A stretch of 64,000 bases of DNA from Burkholderia mayonis (GTDB lineage: Bacteria > Pseudomonadota > Gammaproteobacteria > Burkholderiales > Burkholderiaceae), in contig NZ_CP013386.1 in the NCBI RefSeq assembly GCF_001523745.2, forward strand, positions 2,480,001-2,544,000, written 5' to 3'. Shown one piece after another: positions 24,525 through 33,078 of this stretch; within the stretch, counting starts at the first letter, position 1; every line of letters begins with the position of its first letter. The notes below the pieces were generated by a model. That model was not told the origin of the DNA. It saw only the letters and a list, made by a program, of their open reading frames with translations, and did no database searches. Made by a program: the position numbers and the translations under genes.

Positions 24525-25406
24525 TCATTGTTCGCGCAGCCACGCCGCGCCGAGCGGCCACAATGCGCGGTTGTCGTCGCGGAAATAGCCGAAATGGCCG
24601 ATCGCGTGCCGACTGCGATCCGGCGAGATCTCGCGGTGCTCGATCTGCGCGCTCGAATAGAAACGGTGCAGCGCCTGCACCGCGGCGGGGGGCGCCATCC
24701 AGTCGTCGCTGACCGTGTACGCGAGAATCCGGCCTCGGTAGCCGCGGAAATGCTCGCGCAGCGGACGGCCCGCGCCGTCGACCAGATAGTCCGGATGGCG
24801 GCACCAGCGCGCCCATTCGCGCATCACGCCGGACGGCAGATCGGCGCCGCCGCCCAATCCGAGACGACGCGTCGGCAGATGCGACAGCACGCCGCCCAGC
24901 GCCGGCACGACGCCGAACCGCAGCGGCGCGAGCATCAGCCGGCGCGGCCATGGCCAGAGCCGCCAGTAGCCGCTCGGACAGCAGATCGACAGCAGCGCCG
25001 CCGCGCGGCCGTTGTTGTGCGCAAGGCCGAACATCTGTCCGCCGACGCTGTGGCCGATTGCGAGCAGCCGCTGCGACGGCGCGCGCGCCGCGAGATGGTC
25101 GAGCGCGCCTGGCAGATCGGCTTCGCCCCAGTCGCGCAGCGTCGCCATGTCGGCTTCGGACGGCGCCTTGCGCGAATCGCCGACGCCGCGGTAGTCGTAG
25201 GTCAGCACGGTGAAGCCGTCGCCCGCCAGGAAACGCGCGTAGCGCTCGTAGAAGCCGCGCGGCACGCCGAGCGCGCCGTTCACGAGCACGCCGCGGCCGT
25301 TACTCGCCGCGGGCGTGCCCGGCGCATGGAAAGTCCCCGTCAGCAGTCGGCCGTCCAGCGCGGCAAACCGTGTCGTCTCGGCCGTGATCGGCGGTCGTTC
25401 GTGCAT
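24525..25406 (-). CDS. Alpha/beta-hydrolase fold protein
   Basis: A serine-hydrolase-like protein of about 293 residues. Strand motif VLTYDYRGVGDSR leads to the nucleophile elbow AIGHSVGGQMFGL (G-H-S-V-G). A candidate acid is Asp in AYTVSDDWMAPP, and the terminal histidine is in IGHFGYF. I choose ATG 25406 because GCGAGG stands 5-6 bases before it. ATG 25412 and TTG 25439 are alternatives. The substrate is unknown; several lysophospholipase/esterase-type families look like this. Confidence 0.88.
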   Translation of the reverse strand: MHERPPITAETTRFAALDGRLLTGTFHAPGTPAASNGRGVLVNGALGVPRGFYERYARFLAGDGFTVLTYDYRGVGDSRKAPSEADMATLRDWGEADLPGALDHLAARAPSQRLLAIGHSVGGQMFGLAHNNGRAAALLSICCPSGYWRLWPWPRRLMLAPLRFGVVPALGGVLSHLPTRRLGLGGGADLPSGVMREWARWCRHPDYLVDGAGRPLREHFRGYRGRILAYTVSDDWMAPPAAVQALHRFYSSAQIEHREISPDRSRHAIGHFGYFRDDNRALWPLGAAWLREQ

Positions 25407-25439
25407 CGACATCCTCGCTATCGAGCGGCTATTGTGCAA

Positions 25440-25910
25440 GCGAACGCGATCGCCCGCCAGCCGCCCTCCGCATCGGCGATGACGCAGCGGCGAAAATCGG
25501 AACCGGTTGCGGCGGTCTTGCCGGCCTCGTCGGTCGCGCCGGTCTGACCGCGCTCGGCGGGGTCAGCGGGGTCAGCGGGGTCAGCGGGGTCAGCGGGGTC
25601 AGCGGGGTCAGCGGGGTCAGCGGGGTCAGCGGGGTCGGCGGGGTCGGCGGGGTCGGCGGGATCAGCGGGGTCAGCGGGGTCAGCGGGGTCAGCGGGGTCA
25701 GCGGGGTCAGCGGGGTCAGCGGGGTCAGCGGGGTCAGCGGGGTCAGCGGGGTCAGCGGGGTCAGCGGGGTCAGCGGGGTCAGCGGGGTCAGCGGGGTCAG
25801 CGGGGTCAGCGGGGTCGGCGGGGTCGGCGGGGTCGGCGGGATCAGCGGGGTCACGCCGAGCAGAGCCGACAGGTCGCCCGCGCTCCGCGCGAGCGTGCGG
25901 AGGACGCCGC
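25440..25910. other. Non-coding or repeat-dominated interval
   Basis: Filled by the 9-bp array at 25561-25852. Frames on both strands stay open across it (TPL-, DPA- or RGQ-type polypeptides). They result from a stop-free 9-mer, and none has a convincing start signal. The TTG at 25914 that overlaps the upstream stop lacks a ribosome site. Confidence 0.6.
25561..25852. repeat. 9-bp minisatellite, about 32 copies
   Basis: Unit GGTCAGCGG, nearly perfect. Variant units (three GTCGGC-type units and one GATCAGC unit) form a block at 25632-25665 that recurs identically exactly 180 bp later at 25812-25845. A 20-unit segment was therefore duplicated as a whole. Copy number is expected to vary between strains. 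Confidence 0.97.
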
Positions 25911-26459
25911 TCAATACCGTCGCGACAGGCCGTAAAGCCGCCAGAATTCCGCCGCATACGACTGCGCGAGCTGCGGCGCGCGATAGAAGACGTTGAAATT
26001 GCCCGCCGCGCGCTCGTCGCTCGCCTGCACGAAGCTCGCTGTGCCGAGCACGATCGCGTCGTCGACGACGACGAACGGATCATGCGCATTCGGCACGCGA
26101 TCGCTGAGCGCGACGTCGACGCCCGCGTTCGCGAGAAACCCCGCTCCGCCGTACTTCGTCGCGCGTCCCGTCCGGTCGAGCACGACCCGCACGTCGACGC
26201 CGCGTCCGCGCGCCACGCGCAGCGCCGCCGCGACGGCAGCCGGCACCGACGCGCCGCCCGCGACCAGCACGCGCGTATGGGCGCGGTGGATCAGCTCGAC
26301 TTCGATGTCGATCGAGCCGGCGTCTGCATCGAAGTATGCGTCGCGCGCGGGATCGCGCGATGGAATCTGTGCGGCGCGCGCGAATTCGGACACCGAAGCC
26401 GCGCAAAGAAGTGCGCAAACCGAGGAAAAGACGGAAGCGAAACGAACGCGGGATGTCAT
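25911..26459 (-). CDS. Phospholipase D-like (Nuc-type) exported protein with degenerate HKD motif
   Basis: A 182-residue protein. It has a cleavable signal peptide (MTSRVRFASVFSSVCALLCA, cut near residue 29), then one PLD-like domain: VELIHRAHTRVLVAGGASVP, VDVRVVLDRTG, and near the end HDPFVVVDDAIVLGTASF. The family motif is HxK(x)4D; here proline replaces the lysine, although the His, Asp and downstream GTASF are kept. Nuc-type phosphodiesterases of this length act as dimers. Loss of the lysine argues for an inactive or altered enzyme. It is transcribed alone from a nearby promoter. Confidence 0.8.
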   Translation of the reverse strand: MTSRVRFASVFSSVCALLCAASVSEFARAAQIPSRDPARDAYFDADAGSIDIEVELIHRAHTRVLVAGGASVPAAVAAALRVARGRGVDVRVVLDRTGRATKYGGAGFLANAGVDVALSDRVPNAHDPFVVVDDAIVLGTASFVQASDERAAGNFNVFYRAPQLAQSYAAEFWRLYGLSRRY

Positions 26460-26468
26460 GGGGCGGCA

Positions 26469-26496
26469 ATTGTAGCCACGTCCAATACCGTTGCAA
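26469..26496 (-). promoter_or_regulatory. Predicted promoter giving a near-leaderless mRNA
   Basis: Minus strand TTGCAA (26491-26496), 16-nt spacer, TACAAT (26469-26474). The -10 ends 10 bases before the ATG (26459), so transcription should start 0-4 bases before it. No ribosome site is present. Confidence 0.6.
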
Positions 26497-26552
26497 GCCG
26501 TTTCGTCGACGAGGCGCGCGCGACGCGTCGCCGCGCGTGCACGCGATGCGCG

Positions 26553-27491
26553 CTAGACGTCGAGACCGACGCGGGAAAGCCACGCGCGCACGCCGTCCCA
26601 CGAGCGGAAATCGGCCAGACTGCGCGCCGGCTGCGCGGGATACGCGGCGGCCGCCATTTCCGCGAGCGCGCGGCCCGGGCCGAGCTCGACGAACGCGCGC
26701 GCGCCCGCCTCGACGCAGCCCGCGAGGCACCCGGCCCAGTCGATCGGCTCGGCGATCTGGCGCGCGAGCTTGTCGACGCCGGCATCGACGTCGAGCACCG
26801 GCGCGCCGTCGATGCCGGACAGGAGCCGCGTGCCGGCGACGGGTGCGCGCGCAATCCGCGCGCCGGCGAGCGCGGCGCGAAACCGCGGCACCGCCGCGCC
26901 GAGCCAACGCGTATGCGACGCGACGTGGACGGCGACCAGTGCGACGCGCGCCGCGCCTCGCGAGCGCGCGTCCGCGTCGAGCGCGTCGAGCGCCGCGCGC
27001 GGCCCGGCGAGCACGTATGCGTCGCCCGGATTGACGATCGCGACCGCGGCGCCGTGCGTCGCGCACGATGCGTCGATCACGTCGCGCGACAGGCCGCGCA
27101 CGAACAGCATCCCCGCATCGCCGTCGCTCGCCGCGTCCATCGCATGCGCGCGGGCCGCGACGAGATCAAGCGCGGCTCGCGCGTCGACGAGCCCCGCGAC
27201 GCTCCACGCGGCGACCTCGCCGACGCTGTATCCCGCGACGCAGCGCCGGCGCGGCAGCAGCGCGTCGAGCCGCGTCATCGCGCTCACCGCCTGCAGCGTG
27301 CAGACGAGCTGCGCGGCGAAGTTCTCGCGCAACGCGTCGTCGCCGGCGTCGCGCACCCAGTCGCGCGGATCGGCGCCGAGCAGCGTGGCCGCGTGCGCGA
27401 AGAGCGGCGCGGCTTCCGGCAAGTCGGCCGTCAGCTCGAACATGCCGGCGCGCTGGCAGCCTTGACCCGAACAGAGAATCGCGATCGTCAC
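26553..27491 (-). CDS. mdcH: Malonate decarboxylase malonyl-CoA/ACP transferase subunit
   Basis: Loads malonyl onto the acyl-carrier subunit during activation of malonate decarboxylase. It is a FabD-like fold: LCSGQGCQRAGMF at the N-terminus, nucleophile elbow AGYSVGEVAAW (G-Y-S-V-G), and active-site His in VHVASHTRWL. GTG 27491 overlaps the mdcB stop (GTGA), which gives 312 residues and decides the start over longer forms. It is the last gene of the mdc operon. Confidence 0.95.
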   Translation of the reverse strand: MTIAILCSGQGCQRAGMFELTADLPEAAPLFAHAATLLGADPRDWVRDAGDDALRENFAAQLVCTLQAVSAMTRLDALLPRRRCVAGYSVGEVAAWSVAGLVDARAALDLVAARAHAMDAASDGDAGMLFVRGLSRDVIDASCATHGAAVAIVNPGDAYVLAGPRAALDALDADARSRGAARVALVAVHVASHTRWLGAAVPRFRAALAGARIARAPVAGTRLLSGIDGAPVLDVDAGVDKLARQIAEPIDWAGCLAGCVEAGARAFVELGPGRALAEMAAAAYPAQPARSLADFRSWDGVRAWLSRVGLDV

Positions 27492-28639
27492 GGCAGGCGC
27501 TCCGCTTCGAGCGCCGCGACGAACAAGCTCATCGCGAGCAAATCCGCCGCACCGCCTGGACTCAGCCGACGCGCAACGAACGCACGGTGCGCGGCGGCCG
27601 CGCGCGCGCGCCAGTCGGCTGCGCCCACTCCGCCCCGCTCGAGAAATTCGCACGCGGTCCGCTGCGCGAAACCGAGGCCGCCGCGACCGCCGCGATGCAG
27701 CAGATTCGTGTCGTCGACCGCGGCAATCAGCGCGAAGCACGCGTGCACGCGCGCCGCCTCGGCGTCGCCCGGCGCGAGCCGCGCGGCATCGCGCAGCGCC
27801 GGCACGCCGACCGCGTAGACGCTCGCGAAACCGCCCGCCGCCTCCGCGCGCGCGCCGCCGACGCCGTAGCAGCGACCCGCACGTTCACCGTGGCTGTCGG
27901 CAAGGCGCGGGCCGCCGACGATCTCGCCGCCCCAGCGCGCGGCAACGAGTGCGCCGAGCGTCGCACGGGCGTCTCGCCCGCGTCCGGCCGACGCGCGCAG
28001 GCCCGCGGCCGCGCACAGCAGACCGAGCCCGAAGATCGCGCCGCGATGCGTGTTCACGCCGTCCGTCGCCGCGAGCATCGCGCGCTCCGCGCGCAGGCCG
28101 ATCTTGCGCAGCGCCGGCATGTCGGCATCGCGCGCGCCCGCTGCGGCGAGTTCGGCGAAGAATGGTTCGAGCGCCGCCGCGCTGTTGTAGAACGTCCCGG
28201 CTGTCATGTCGTCGTGACTGCCCGCGTCGACGTGGCTCACGAGGCCCGGCTTCGGCCATGTGTCGATTTCGAGGCGCAGGCAGTGCGTCGCGTAGGCGGC
28301 GATGGCATCCGCTGTCGGCGATGCTCGTCGATGCGGCTCGCGTATCGAAGGCTCGGAATGGTCCGACGCGGACAGCGCGTGCGATGGATCGGGCGCGCCC
28401 GGCTGATCCGAAGGATCTAGTGCGCTCGGCGTATTCCGCATGATCGCCACATTCGACGCATTCGACGCATTCGACGCATTCGACGCATTCGACGCATTCG
28501 ACGCATTCGACGCATTCGACGCATTCGACGCATTCAGCAGCGTATCTACCCCGTCCGCTTCGTCAAGCGCGTACGCCGAATCGCCGCGCGTCGCTTCACG
28601 TCGGGCCGCCATCCGCGCCACGCATGCGCTCTGCTTCAT
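27488..28639 (-). CDS. mdcB: Triphosphoribosyl-dephospho-CoA synthase with N-terminal repeat insertion
   Basis: Makes 2'-(5''-triphosphoribosyl)-3'-dephospho-CoA, the precursor of the prosthetic group of the acyl-carrier subunit. The CitG-like core begins near residue 108 (AIAAYATHCLRLEIDTWPKP) and contains LVSHVDAGSHDDMTAGTFY, GVNTHRGAIFGLGLL and LHRGGRGG. The ~105 residues in front are unusual: about nine Asn-Ala-Ser triplets (near 35-63) from a 9-bp array. ATG 28639 overlaps the mdcG stop (ATGA), so the repeat is translated in frame. The total is 383 residues against about 290 in the usual family. Confidence 0.95.
   Translation of the reverse strand: MKQSACVARMAARREATRGDSAYALDEADGVDTLLNASNASNASNASNASNASNASNASNASNVAIMRNTPSALDPSDQPGAPDPSHALSASDHSEPSIREPHRRASPTADAIAAYATHCLRLEIDTWPKPGLVSHVDAGSHDDMTAGTFYNSAAALEPFFAELAAAGARDADMPALRKIGLRAERAMLAATDGVNTHRGAIFGLGLLCAAAGLRASAGRGRDARATLGALVAARWGGEIVGGPRLADSHGERAGRCYGVGGARAEAAGGFASVYAVGVPALRDAARLAPGDAEAARVHACFALIAAVDDTNLLHRGGRGGLGFAQRTACEFLERGGVGAADWRARAAAAHRAFVARRLSPGGAADLLAMSLFVAALEAERLP
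28451..28535. repeat. 9-bp array inside mdcB, about 9.4 copies
   Basis: Perfect unit ATTCGACGC. On the coding strand it is read Asn-Ala-Ser, so gain or loss of units keeps the frame. It lies in the non-conserved N-terminal extension. Confidence 0.97.
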
Positions 28640-29460
28640 CGCCACGTCTCCAGAAATGCCTCCGGCACGCACAGCTCGACGCCCGTCGCGGTTTTCATCG
28701 CGACCTCATGCTCGTCTGCATGCAGCTCGCGCCAGTTCACGCCTGCGCCGTCGGCGCGCAGCAACTCGCCGTCGATGCGCATCGGCGCGTGAGCGTCGAG
28801 CTCGGCGAGCGCCGTGAGGAACGACGCGAGCGCCTCGCGCCGCGACGGAACCGGAGACGAAAGCAACGCCGATGCCGATGCCGACACCAACGCCGAAGCC
28901 GAAGCCGAAGCCGAAGCCGAAGCCGAAGCCGAAGCCGTCAGCGACGATATCGGCAAAGGCAAAGGCAACGACGAAGTCGAAGTCGAAGACGAACGCGACG
29001 GCATCAGCAAAATATCGAGATCCGAGCTGCCGCTCAGATAACGCAACCCCGTCAGCGTCTGCCACGCGAGGCCGCCGAACACGCGGCAATCGACGCGATG
29101 CGCGTCCGCAAGCGCACGCAGCCCTGCGAGCGTCGGCCGCCACGCGGGCGGCGCTTCATGCTCGACGTCGGCGAGCATCGGCAGCGCGCAGACCGCGTCG
29201 ATATGCTCGCGCGCGGCCGCGAACGCGACGCGCCGCTTGCCCGCCGACGGCGGCAGCGGCAACCCGAGCGGCACGCCCGCATCGCACGGCGAACGCCGCC
29301 GGACGATCAGCGGCCAGCCGCGCGCCGCCCAGTCGCGCACGAACGGCAGCGCGTCGACGCCGTGGCGCGCGCCGAGCAGCGCACGCCACGCGTCGGCGTG
29401 CACGCGCACGAGCGTGTGCCGCACGAGCGGCGTATCAGCGGCCGGCGCGCGCGAGCTCAT
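28636..29460 (-). CDS. mdcG: Phosphoribosyl-dephospho-CoA transferase
   Basis: Attaches the prosthetic group to the acyl-carrier subunit MdcC. N-terminal substrate region HTLVRVHADAWRALL; the nucleotidyltransferase motif GSSDLDILLMPS near residues 149-160 holds the metal-binding Asp pair. Directly after it is a low-complexity insert, roughly 160-200, of Ser/Thr runs and an (Ser-Ala)n tract, before the family C-terminus IDGELLRADGAGVNWREL. I start at ATG 29460 (MSSRAPAADTP); the codon at 29478 is also possible. It overlaps the end of mdcE. Confidence 0.93.
   Translation of the reverse strand: MSSRAPAADTPLVRHTLVRVHADAWRALLGARHGVDALPFVRDWAARGWPLIVRRRSPCDAGVPLGLPLPPSAGKRRVAFAAAREHIDAVCALPMLADVEHEAPPAWRPTLAGLRALADAHRVDCRVFGGLAWQTLTGLRYLSGSSDLDILLMPSRSSSTSTSSLPLPLPISSLTASASASASASASASALVSASASALLSSPVPSRREALASFLTALAELDAHAPMRIDGELLRADGAGVNWRELHADEHEVAMKTATGVELCVPEAFLETWR
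28892..28933. repeat. Hexanucleotide array inside mdcG, 7 perfect copies
   Basis: GCCGAA repeated seven times, preceded by degenerate GCCGAT units from ~28869. It encodes a Ser-Ala run immediately C-terminal of the GSSDLDIL catalytic motif. Confidence 0.95.
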
Positions 29461-30160
29461 ACACGCGTTGCGCGACATCGGCCGCCACCGGCCGGCCGCC
29501 GCGCTCGTGGCCGAGCCGATCGCGCCGGTCGGCGCGATCCGTCGGCCGCGCGACGATCGCGGCCACTTGCTCGGCGAGCGAGCGCGCCGGATCGAGCACG
29601 GCGTCGACCGCGCCCGTCTTCGCGAAGTTGTCGAGCCCCGGCGCGAACACCGCGGTCGACTGCGCCTTCTCGCGCAGCACGTCGATGGGCAGCTTCGTCA
29701 CGCGCGACATCGCCTGCAGATCCATCACCTCCGGCTGAGCGCCCGGCAGGGCGACCAGCGTGCGCGTCGCGAGCGCCGTCGCGATGAACGCGCCCGCCGC
29801 CGCATGCCCGTACAGCAGCCCGATCGTCGGATGGCCGAGCGCGTGCGCGTGCAGCAGGCATTTCGCGAGATGCGCGAGGCACTCGTTCAGGCCGAGCAGT
29901 TCGTCTCGCTTGCTCATCCGCTGGCTGTCGCCGTCGACGAGCACGAGGATCGGCGTCGCGTCGCCGCGCCCGATCGTCGCGAGCACGCGGGCGGCGAGCG
30001 TGAGCGCGCCGTCGACGCCGAGCGCCGCGCCGCGCGCGACGCCGATCACGTCGACCGCGCGGCCCGCGAGCATGCCGCGCCCTTCGAGCAGACCGTCGGC
30101 ATCGATCGCGACATCGTGGCCCGACGGAAACAGCGAAGCCAATACGTCATCGAGCGTCAT
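29435..30160 (-). CDS. mdcE: Malonate decarboxylase gamma subunit
   Basis: Partner of MdcD in the carboxy-lyase step that releases CO2 from malonyl-S-ACP. The 241 residues have a crotonase/carboxyltransferase-like fold with VLVDGDSQRMSKRDELLGLN, GLLYGHAAAGAF (oxyanion region) and LPGAQPEVMDLQAMSRVTKL. The start at 30160 lies inside the 3' end of mdcD (14-base overlap). Confidence 0.96.
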   Translation of the reverse strand: MTLDDVLASLFPSGHDVAIDADGLLEGRGMLAGRAVDVIGVARGAALGVDGALTLAARVLATIGRGDATPILVLVDGDSQRMSKRDELLGLNECLAHLAKCLLHAHALGHPTIGLLYGHAAAGAFIATALATRTLVALPGAQPEVMDLQAMSRVTKLPIDVLREKAQSTAVFAPGLDNFAKTGAVDAVLDPARSLAEQVAAIVARPTDRADRRDRLGHERGGRPVAADVAQRVYELARAGR

Positions 30161-31094
30161 GGCGCACCTCCGTCAGTCGGTCGGCCAACGATGCAAACGC
30201 GGCGCCATCGAGCGACGGAATCGCGTCCGCGTCGGGCGCGCCGAGCGCGCGCCACACGTCGAGCGCGTCGCCGCACTCGCCGAAGCGCGCGATGCGCTCG
30301 ACGAGCCGCGCATGCTCGGCCGCAAGCGTCGCCGCGCCGAACGCCGTGCCCGCCCGCACGCGCGCGACGAGCGCGATCGCGGCGTCGCGGAACGCGTCGA
30401 TCGTATCGTCGACGAAGCGCTCGGCGCCGCCGACGAGCCGACGATGCTTGCCGCCCATCGTCCGCCAGATCAGCGCGCGATCGCGCGCGTCGAACTCGTC
30501 GACGCCGCGCCGGCTCTCGATCACCTCCGGCCCGGATACGCCGATGCGCCCCTGTTCGGACACCGCGAGCGCCGAGCAGCACGCGGCGATGATCCCGCCG
30601 CCGCCGTAGCAGCCGGCGCGCCCGCCGACGAGCCCGACGACGGGCACGCCCGCCGCGCGCGCGTCGATCACCGCGCGAATGATCTCGGATACCGCGATCT
30701 CGCCCGCGTTCGCTTCCTGCAGCCGCACGCCGCCCGTGTCGAACAGGATCAGCACGGGCATCGGGCGCCGCTCGCGCGCCGCGCGCAGGAGGCCCGTCAG
30801 CTTCGCGCCGTGCACCTCGCCGAACGCGCCGCCCATGAAGCGCCCTTCCTGCGCGGCGACGAGCACGGGCTCGCCGTCGAGCGCCGCGCGGCCGACGATC
30901 ATCCCGTCGTCGAACTGCTGCGGCAGGTCGAAGATCGGCAGATGCGGGCTCGTCAGCCGGTCCTGCGGGCCAATGAATTCCTCGAACGAGCCCGCGTCGA
31001 CGAGGCCCGCGAGCCGCTGCCGCGCCGACGCCTCGAACCAGCTCGCGCCCGCCGGCGCGAATTCCGGATGTGCTGTCGTGGCCGCCGCATTCAT
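30147..31094 (-). CDS. mdcD: Malonate decarboxylase beta subunit
   Basis: Carboxy-lyase subunit with a carboxyltransferase fold: EFIGPQDRLTSPHLP, then GRFMGGAFGEVHGAKL, then VLILFDTGGVRLQEANAGE, then GRAGCYGGGGIIAA. The start at ATG 31094 forms ATGA with the mdcC stop, giving 315 residues. It is an interlocked reading unit with mdcC and mdcE. Confidence 0.96.
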   Translation of the reverse strand: MNAAATTAHPEFAPAGASWFEASARQRLAGLVDAGSFEEFIGPQDRLTSPHLPIFDLPQQFDDGMIVGRAALDGEPVLVAAQEGRFMGGAFGEVHGAKLTGLLRAARERRPMPVLILFDTGGVRLQEANAGEIAVSEIIRAVIDARAAGVPVVGLVGGRAGCYGGGGIIAACCSALAVSEQGRIGVSGPEVIESRRGVDEFDARDRALIWRTMGGKHRRLVGGAERFVDDTIDAFRDAAIALVARVRAGTAFGAATLAAEHARLVERIARFGECGDALDVWRALGAPDADAIPSLDGAAFASLADRLTEVRHDAR

Positions 31095-31408
31095 CGCGCG
31101 TCTCCTTCGATCGCGCGCACCGCCTGCGCGAGCCGCAGCGACACCATGTCGGGCCGTGCGCCGCCGTCGTTGACGGACAGGCGCAGCCCGCCCGGCGAAC
31201 GGCGCTCGACGAAATCGGCGACGACCGCCTGCCAGACGTCGCCGAATCCCACGGCGGCCGTTCGGATGTCGACTTCGCATTCGGTGTCGGGCAGCACGCG
31301 CTCGACGAGCACTTCGAGATTGCCCGACGCGACGACGCCGACGAGCGCCCACGCCGCATCGCCCTTCGCGCGCTCGCGCGCGGTGTGGCGGTAGTTCAAC
31401 TGTTCCAT
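31091..31408 (-). CDS. mdcC: Malonate decarboxylase acyl-carrier (delta) subunit
   Basis: A 105-residue carrier that holds the acyl group on a phosphoribosyl-dephospho-CoA arm. The acceptor serine is expected in the segment VGVVASGNLEVLVE (about 23-36), and NDGGARPDMVSLRLAQAVRA closes the protein. GGGGGAGGAG ahead of ATG 31408 fixes the start; ATG 31429 is in frame but lacks a site. It lies between mdcA and mdcD. Confidence 0.95.
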   Translation of the reverse strand: MEQLNYRHTARERAKGDAAWALVGVVASGNLEVLVERVLPDTECEVDIRTAAVGFGDVWQAVVADFVERRSPGGLRLSVNDGGARPDMVSLRLAQAVRAIEGDAR

Positions 31409-31431
31409 TGCGAAACGCTCCTCCCCCATTC

Positions 31432-33078
31432 TCACCAATTGCGGAATCGCGACGGCGGCGCGTACAGGCCGTCCGACCAATGCACGAGATCCTTGATCGA
31501 GCGCGCGGCGAGCAGCCGCCGGTCGGCGTCGAGCGGATCGATGCCGAGATCTTCCGGGCGCCGGATCACGCCGCGCTCGCGCAGCCGCTCGACGAGCCTG
31601 CGGTCGCGCCCGCGGCCGATCTCCGTGTAGCCGGCCACGCCGCGGATCGCGTGCTCGCGCTCGTCGGCGTCGCGGCACAGCAGCAGGTTCGCGATCCCTT
31701 CTTCGGTCACGACGTGCGTGACGTCGTCGCCGTACACCATCACCGGCGCGAGATCGAGCGACAGCTTGTCGGCGAGCCGCAGCGCGTCGAGCTTCTCGAC
31801 GAACATCGGCGCATTCCGTTCGCCGAACGTCTCGCCGATCTGGACGACGAGCTTGCGCCCGCGCCGCAGCGCCGCGGGCGTCGCCGGATCGGCCTCCTCG
31901 CCCGCCTTGATCCACGGCTCGCTCGAATGACGCCGCCCGCGCGCGTCGCTGCCCATGTTCGGCGCGCCGCCGAAGCCCGCGATCCGCTCGGCCGTGACCG
32001 TCGACGAGTGGCCCGCGAGATCGATCTGCAGTGTCGAGCCGATGAACATGTCGCACGCGTAGAGGCCCGCCGTCTGGCAGAACGCGCGGTTCGAGCGCAG
32101 CGAGCCGTCGACGCCGGTGAAGAAGATGTCGGAGCGCGCGCGAATGTAATCGTCCATCCCGACTTCGGAGCCGAAGCAATGGATCTGCTCGACCCAGCCG
32201 GATTCGATCGCGGGAATGAGCGTCGGATGCGGGTTCAGCGCCCAGTGCGTGCAGACCTTGCCCTTCAGCCCGAGCCGCTCGCCGTAGGTCGGCAGCAAGA
32301 GTTCGATCGCCGCCGTGTTGAAGCCGATCCCGTGATTGAGACGCTTCACGCCGTAGCGCGCGTAGATGCCCTTGAGCGCGAGCATCGCGGTGAGGATCTG
32401 CGTCTCGGTGATGCCGGCCGGATCGCGCGTGAAGAGCGGCTCGACGTAGAACGGCCGCCCCGCTTCGACGACGAAGTGCACGCGGTCGCCCGGAATGTCG
32501 ACGCGCGGCACGCGATCGACGATCTGCTCGACCTGCGCGATCACGACGCCGTCCTTGAACGCGGTCGCCTCGACGACGGTCGGCGTGTCCTCGGTGTTCG
32601 GTCCGGTGTACAGGTTGCCGTCGGCGTCCGCGCTCACCGCGGCGACGAGCGCGACGTGCGGCGTCAGGTCGATGAAGTAGCGCGCGAAGAGCTCGAGATA
32701 CGTGTGCACCGCGCCGAGCTCGATCTTGCCGCCGAACAGAAGCTTCGCGATCCGCTGCGACTGCGGGCCCGAGTATGCATAGTCGAGCCGCTTCGCGACG
32801 CCGCGCTCGAACACGTCGAGATGCTCGGGCAGCACGACGCCCGACTGCACCATGTGAAGACCGTGCACCCTCGCGCTGTCGACGGCGGCGAGCGCCGCGG
32901 CGAGGAGGTCCGCCTGCTTCTGGTTGTCGCCTTCGATGCAGACGCGGTCGCCCGGTCGCAGCACCGCTTCGAGCAGCGCGGTCGCGTCGCGCGCGGCCAC
33001 CCGCTTGTGCCGCGCGAGCGGCGCGGCCGCCGCGAGGCGCGCGGCGCGCGCGGCGCGGGCGTCGTTCCATCCCGTCAT
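31432..33078 (-). CDS. mdcA: Malonate decarboxylase alpha subunit
   Basis: Acetyl-S-ACP:malonate ACP transferase, a CoA-transferase-like protein of 548 residues. Motifs include CIEGDNQKQADLLAAAL, VRFDYAYSGPQ-like RLDYAYSGPQSQRIAKL, GRDxxx-type FVVEAGRPFYVEPLFTRDPA, and FGSEVGMDDYIRARSD. AGGAGACGACTCG precedes ATG 33078, so I start there rather than at 33231. It is the first gene of the mdc operon, with a candidate regulator box 65-95 bases upstream. Confidence 0.97.
   Translation of the reverse strand: MTGWNDARAARAARLAAAAPLARHKRVAARDATALLEAVLRPGDRVCIEGDNQKQADLLAAALAAVDSARVHGLHMVQSGVVLPEHLDVFERGVAKRLDYAYSGPQSQRIAKLLFGGKIELGAVHTYLELFARYFIDLTPHVALVAAVSADADGNLYTGPNTEDTPTVVEATAFKDGVVIAQVEQIVDRVPRVDIPGDRVHFVVEAGRPFYVEPLFTRDPAGITETQILTAMLALKGIYARYGVKRLNHGIGFNTAAIELLLPTYGERLGLKGKVCTHWALNPHPTLIPAIESGWVEQIHCFGSEVGMDDYIRARSDIFFTGVDGSLRSNRAFCQTAGLYACDMFIGSTLQIDLAGHSSTVTAERIAGFGGAPNMGSDARGRRHSSEPWIKAGEEADPATPAALRRGRKLVVQIGETFGERNAPMFVEKLDALRLADKLSLDLAPVMVYGDDVTHVVTEEGIANLLLCRDADEREHAIRGVAGYTEIGRGRDRRLVERLRERGVIRRPEDLGIDPLDADRRLLAARSIKDLVHWSDGLYAPPSRFRNW

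Noticed and set aside
25561-25852. CRISPR array
   Set aside because: Units are head-to-tail 9-mers without spacers; the same holds for the arrays at 28451, 35893, 44662 and 61745.
25418-26089. Repeat polypeptides (DPA, TPL, RGQ) encoded across the minisatellite
   Set aside because: A stop-free 9-mer keeps every frame open. Start codons lack ribosome sites, and the frames overlap the PLD-like gene or its complement.
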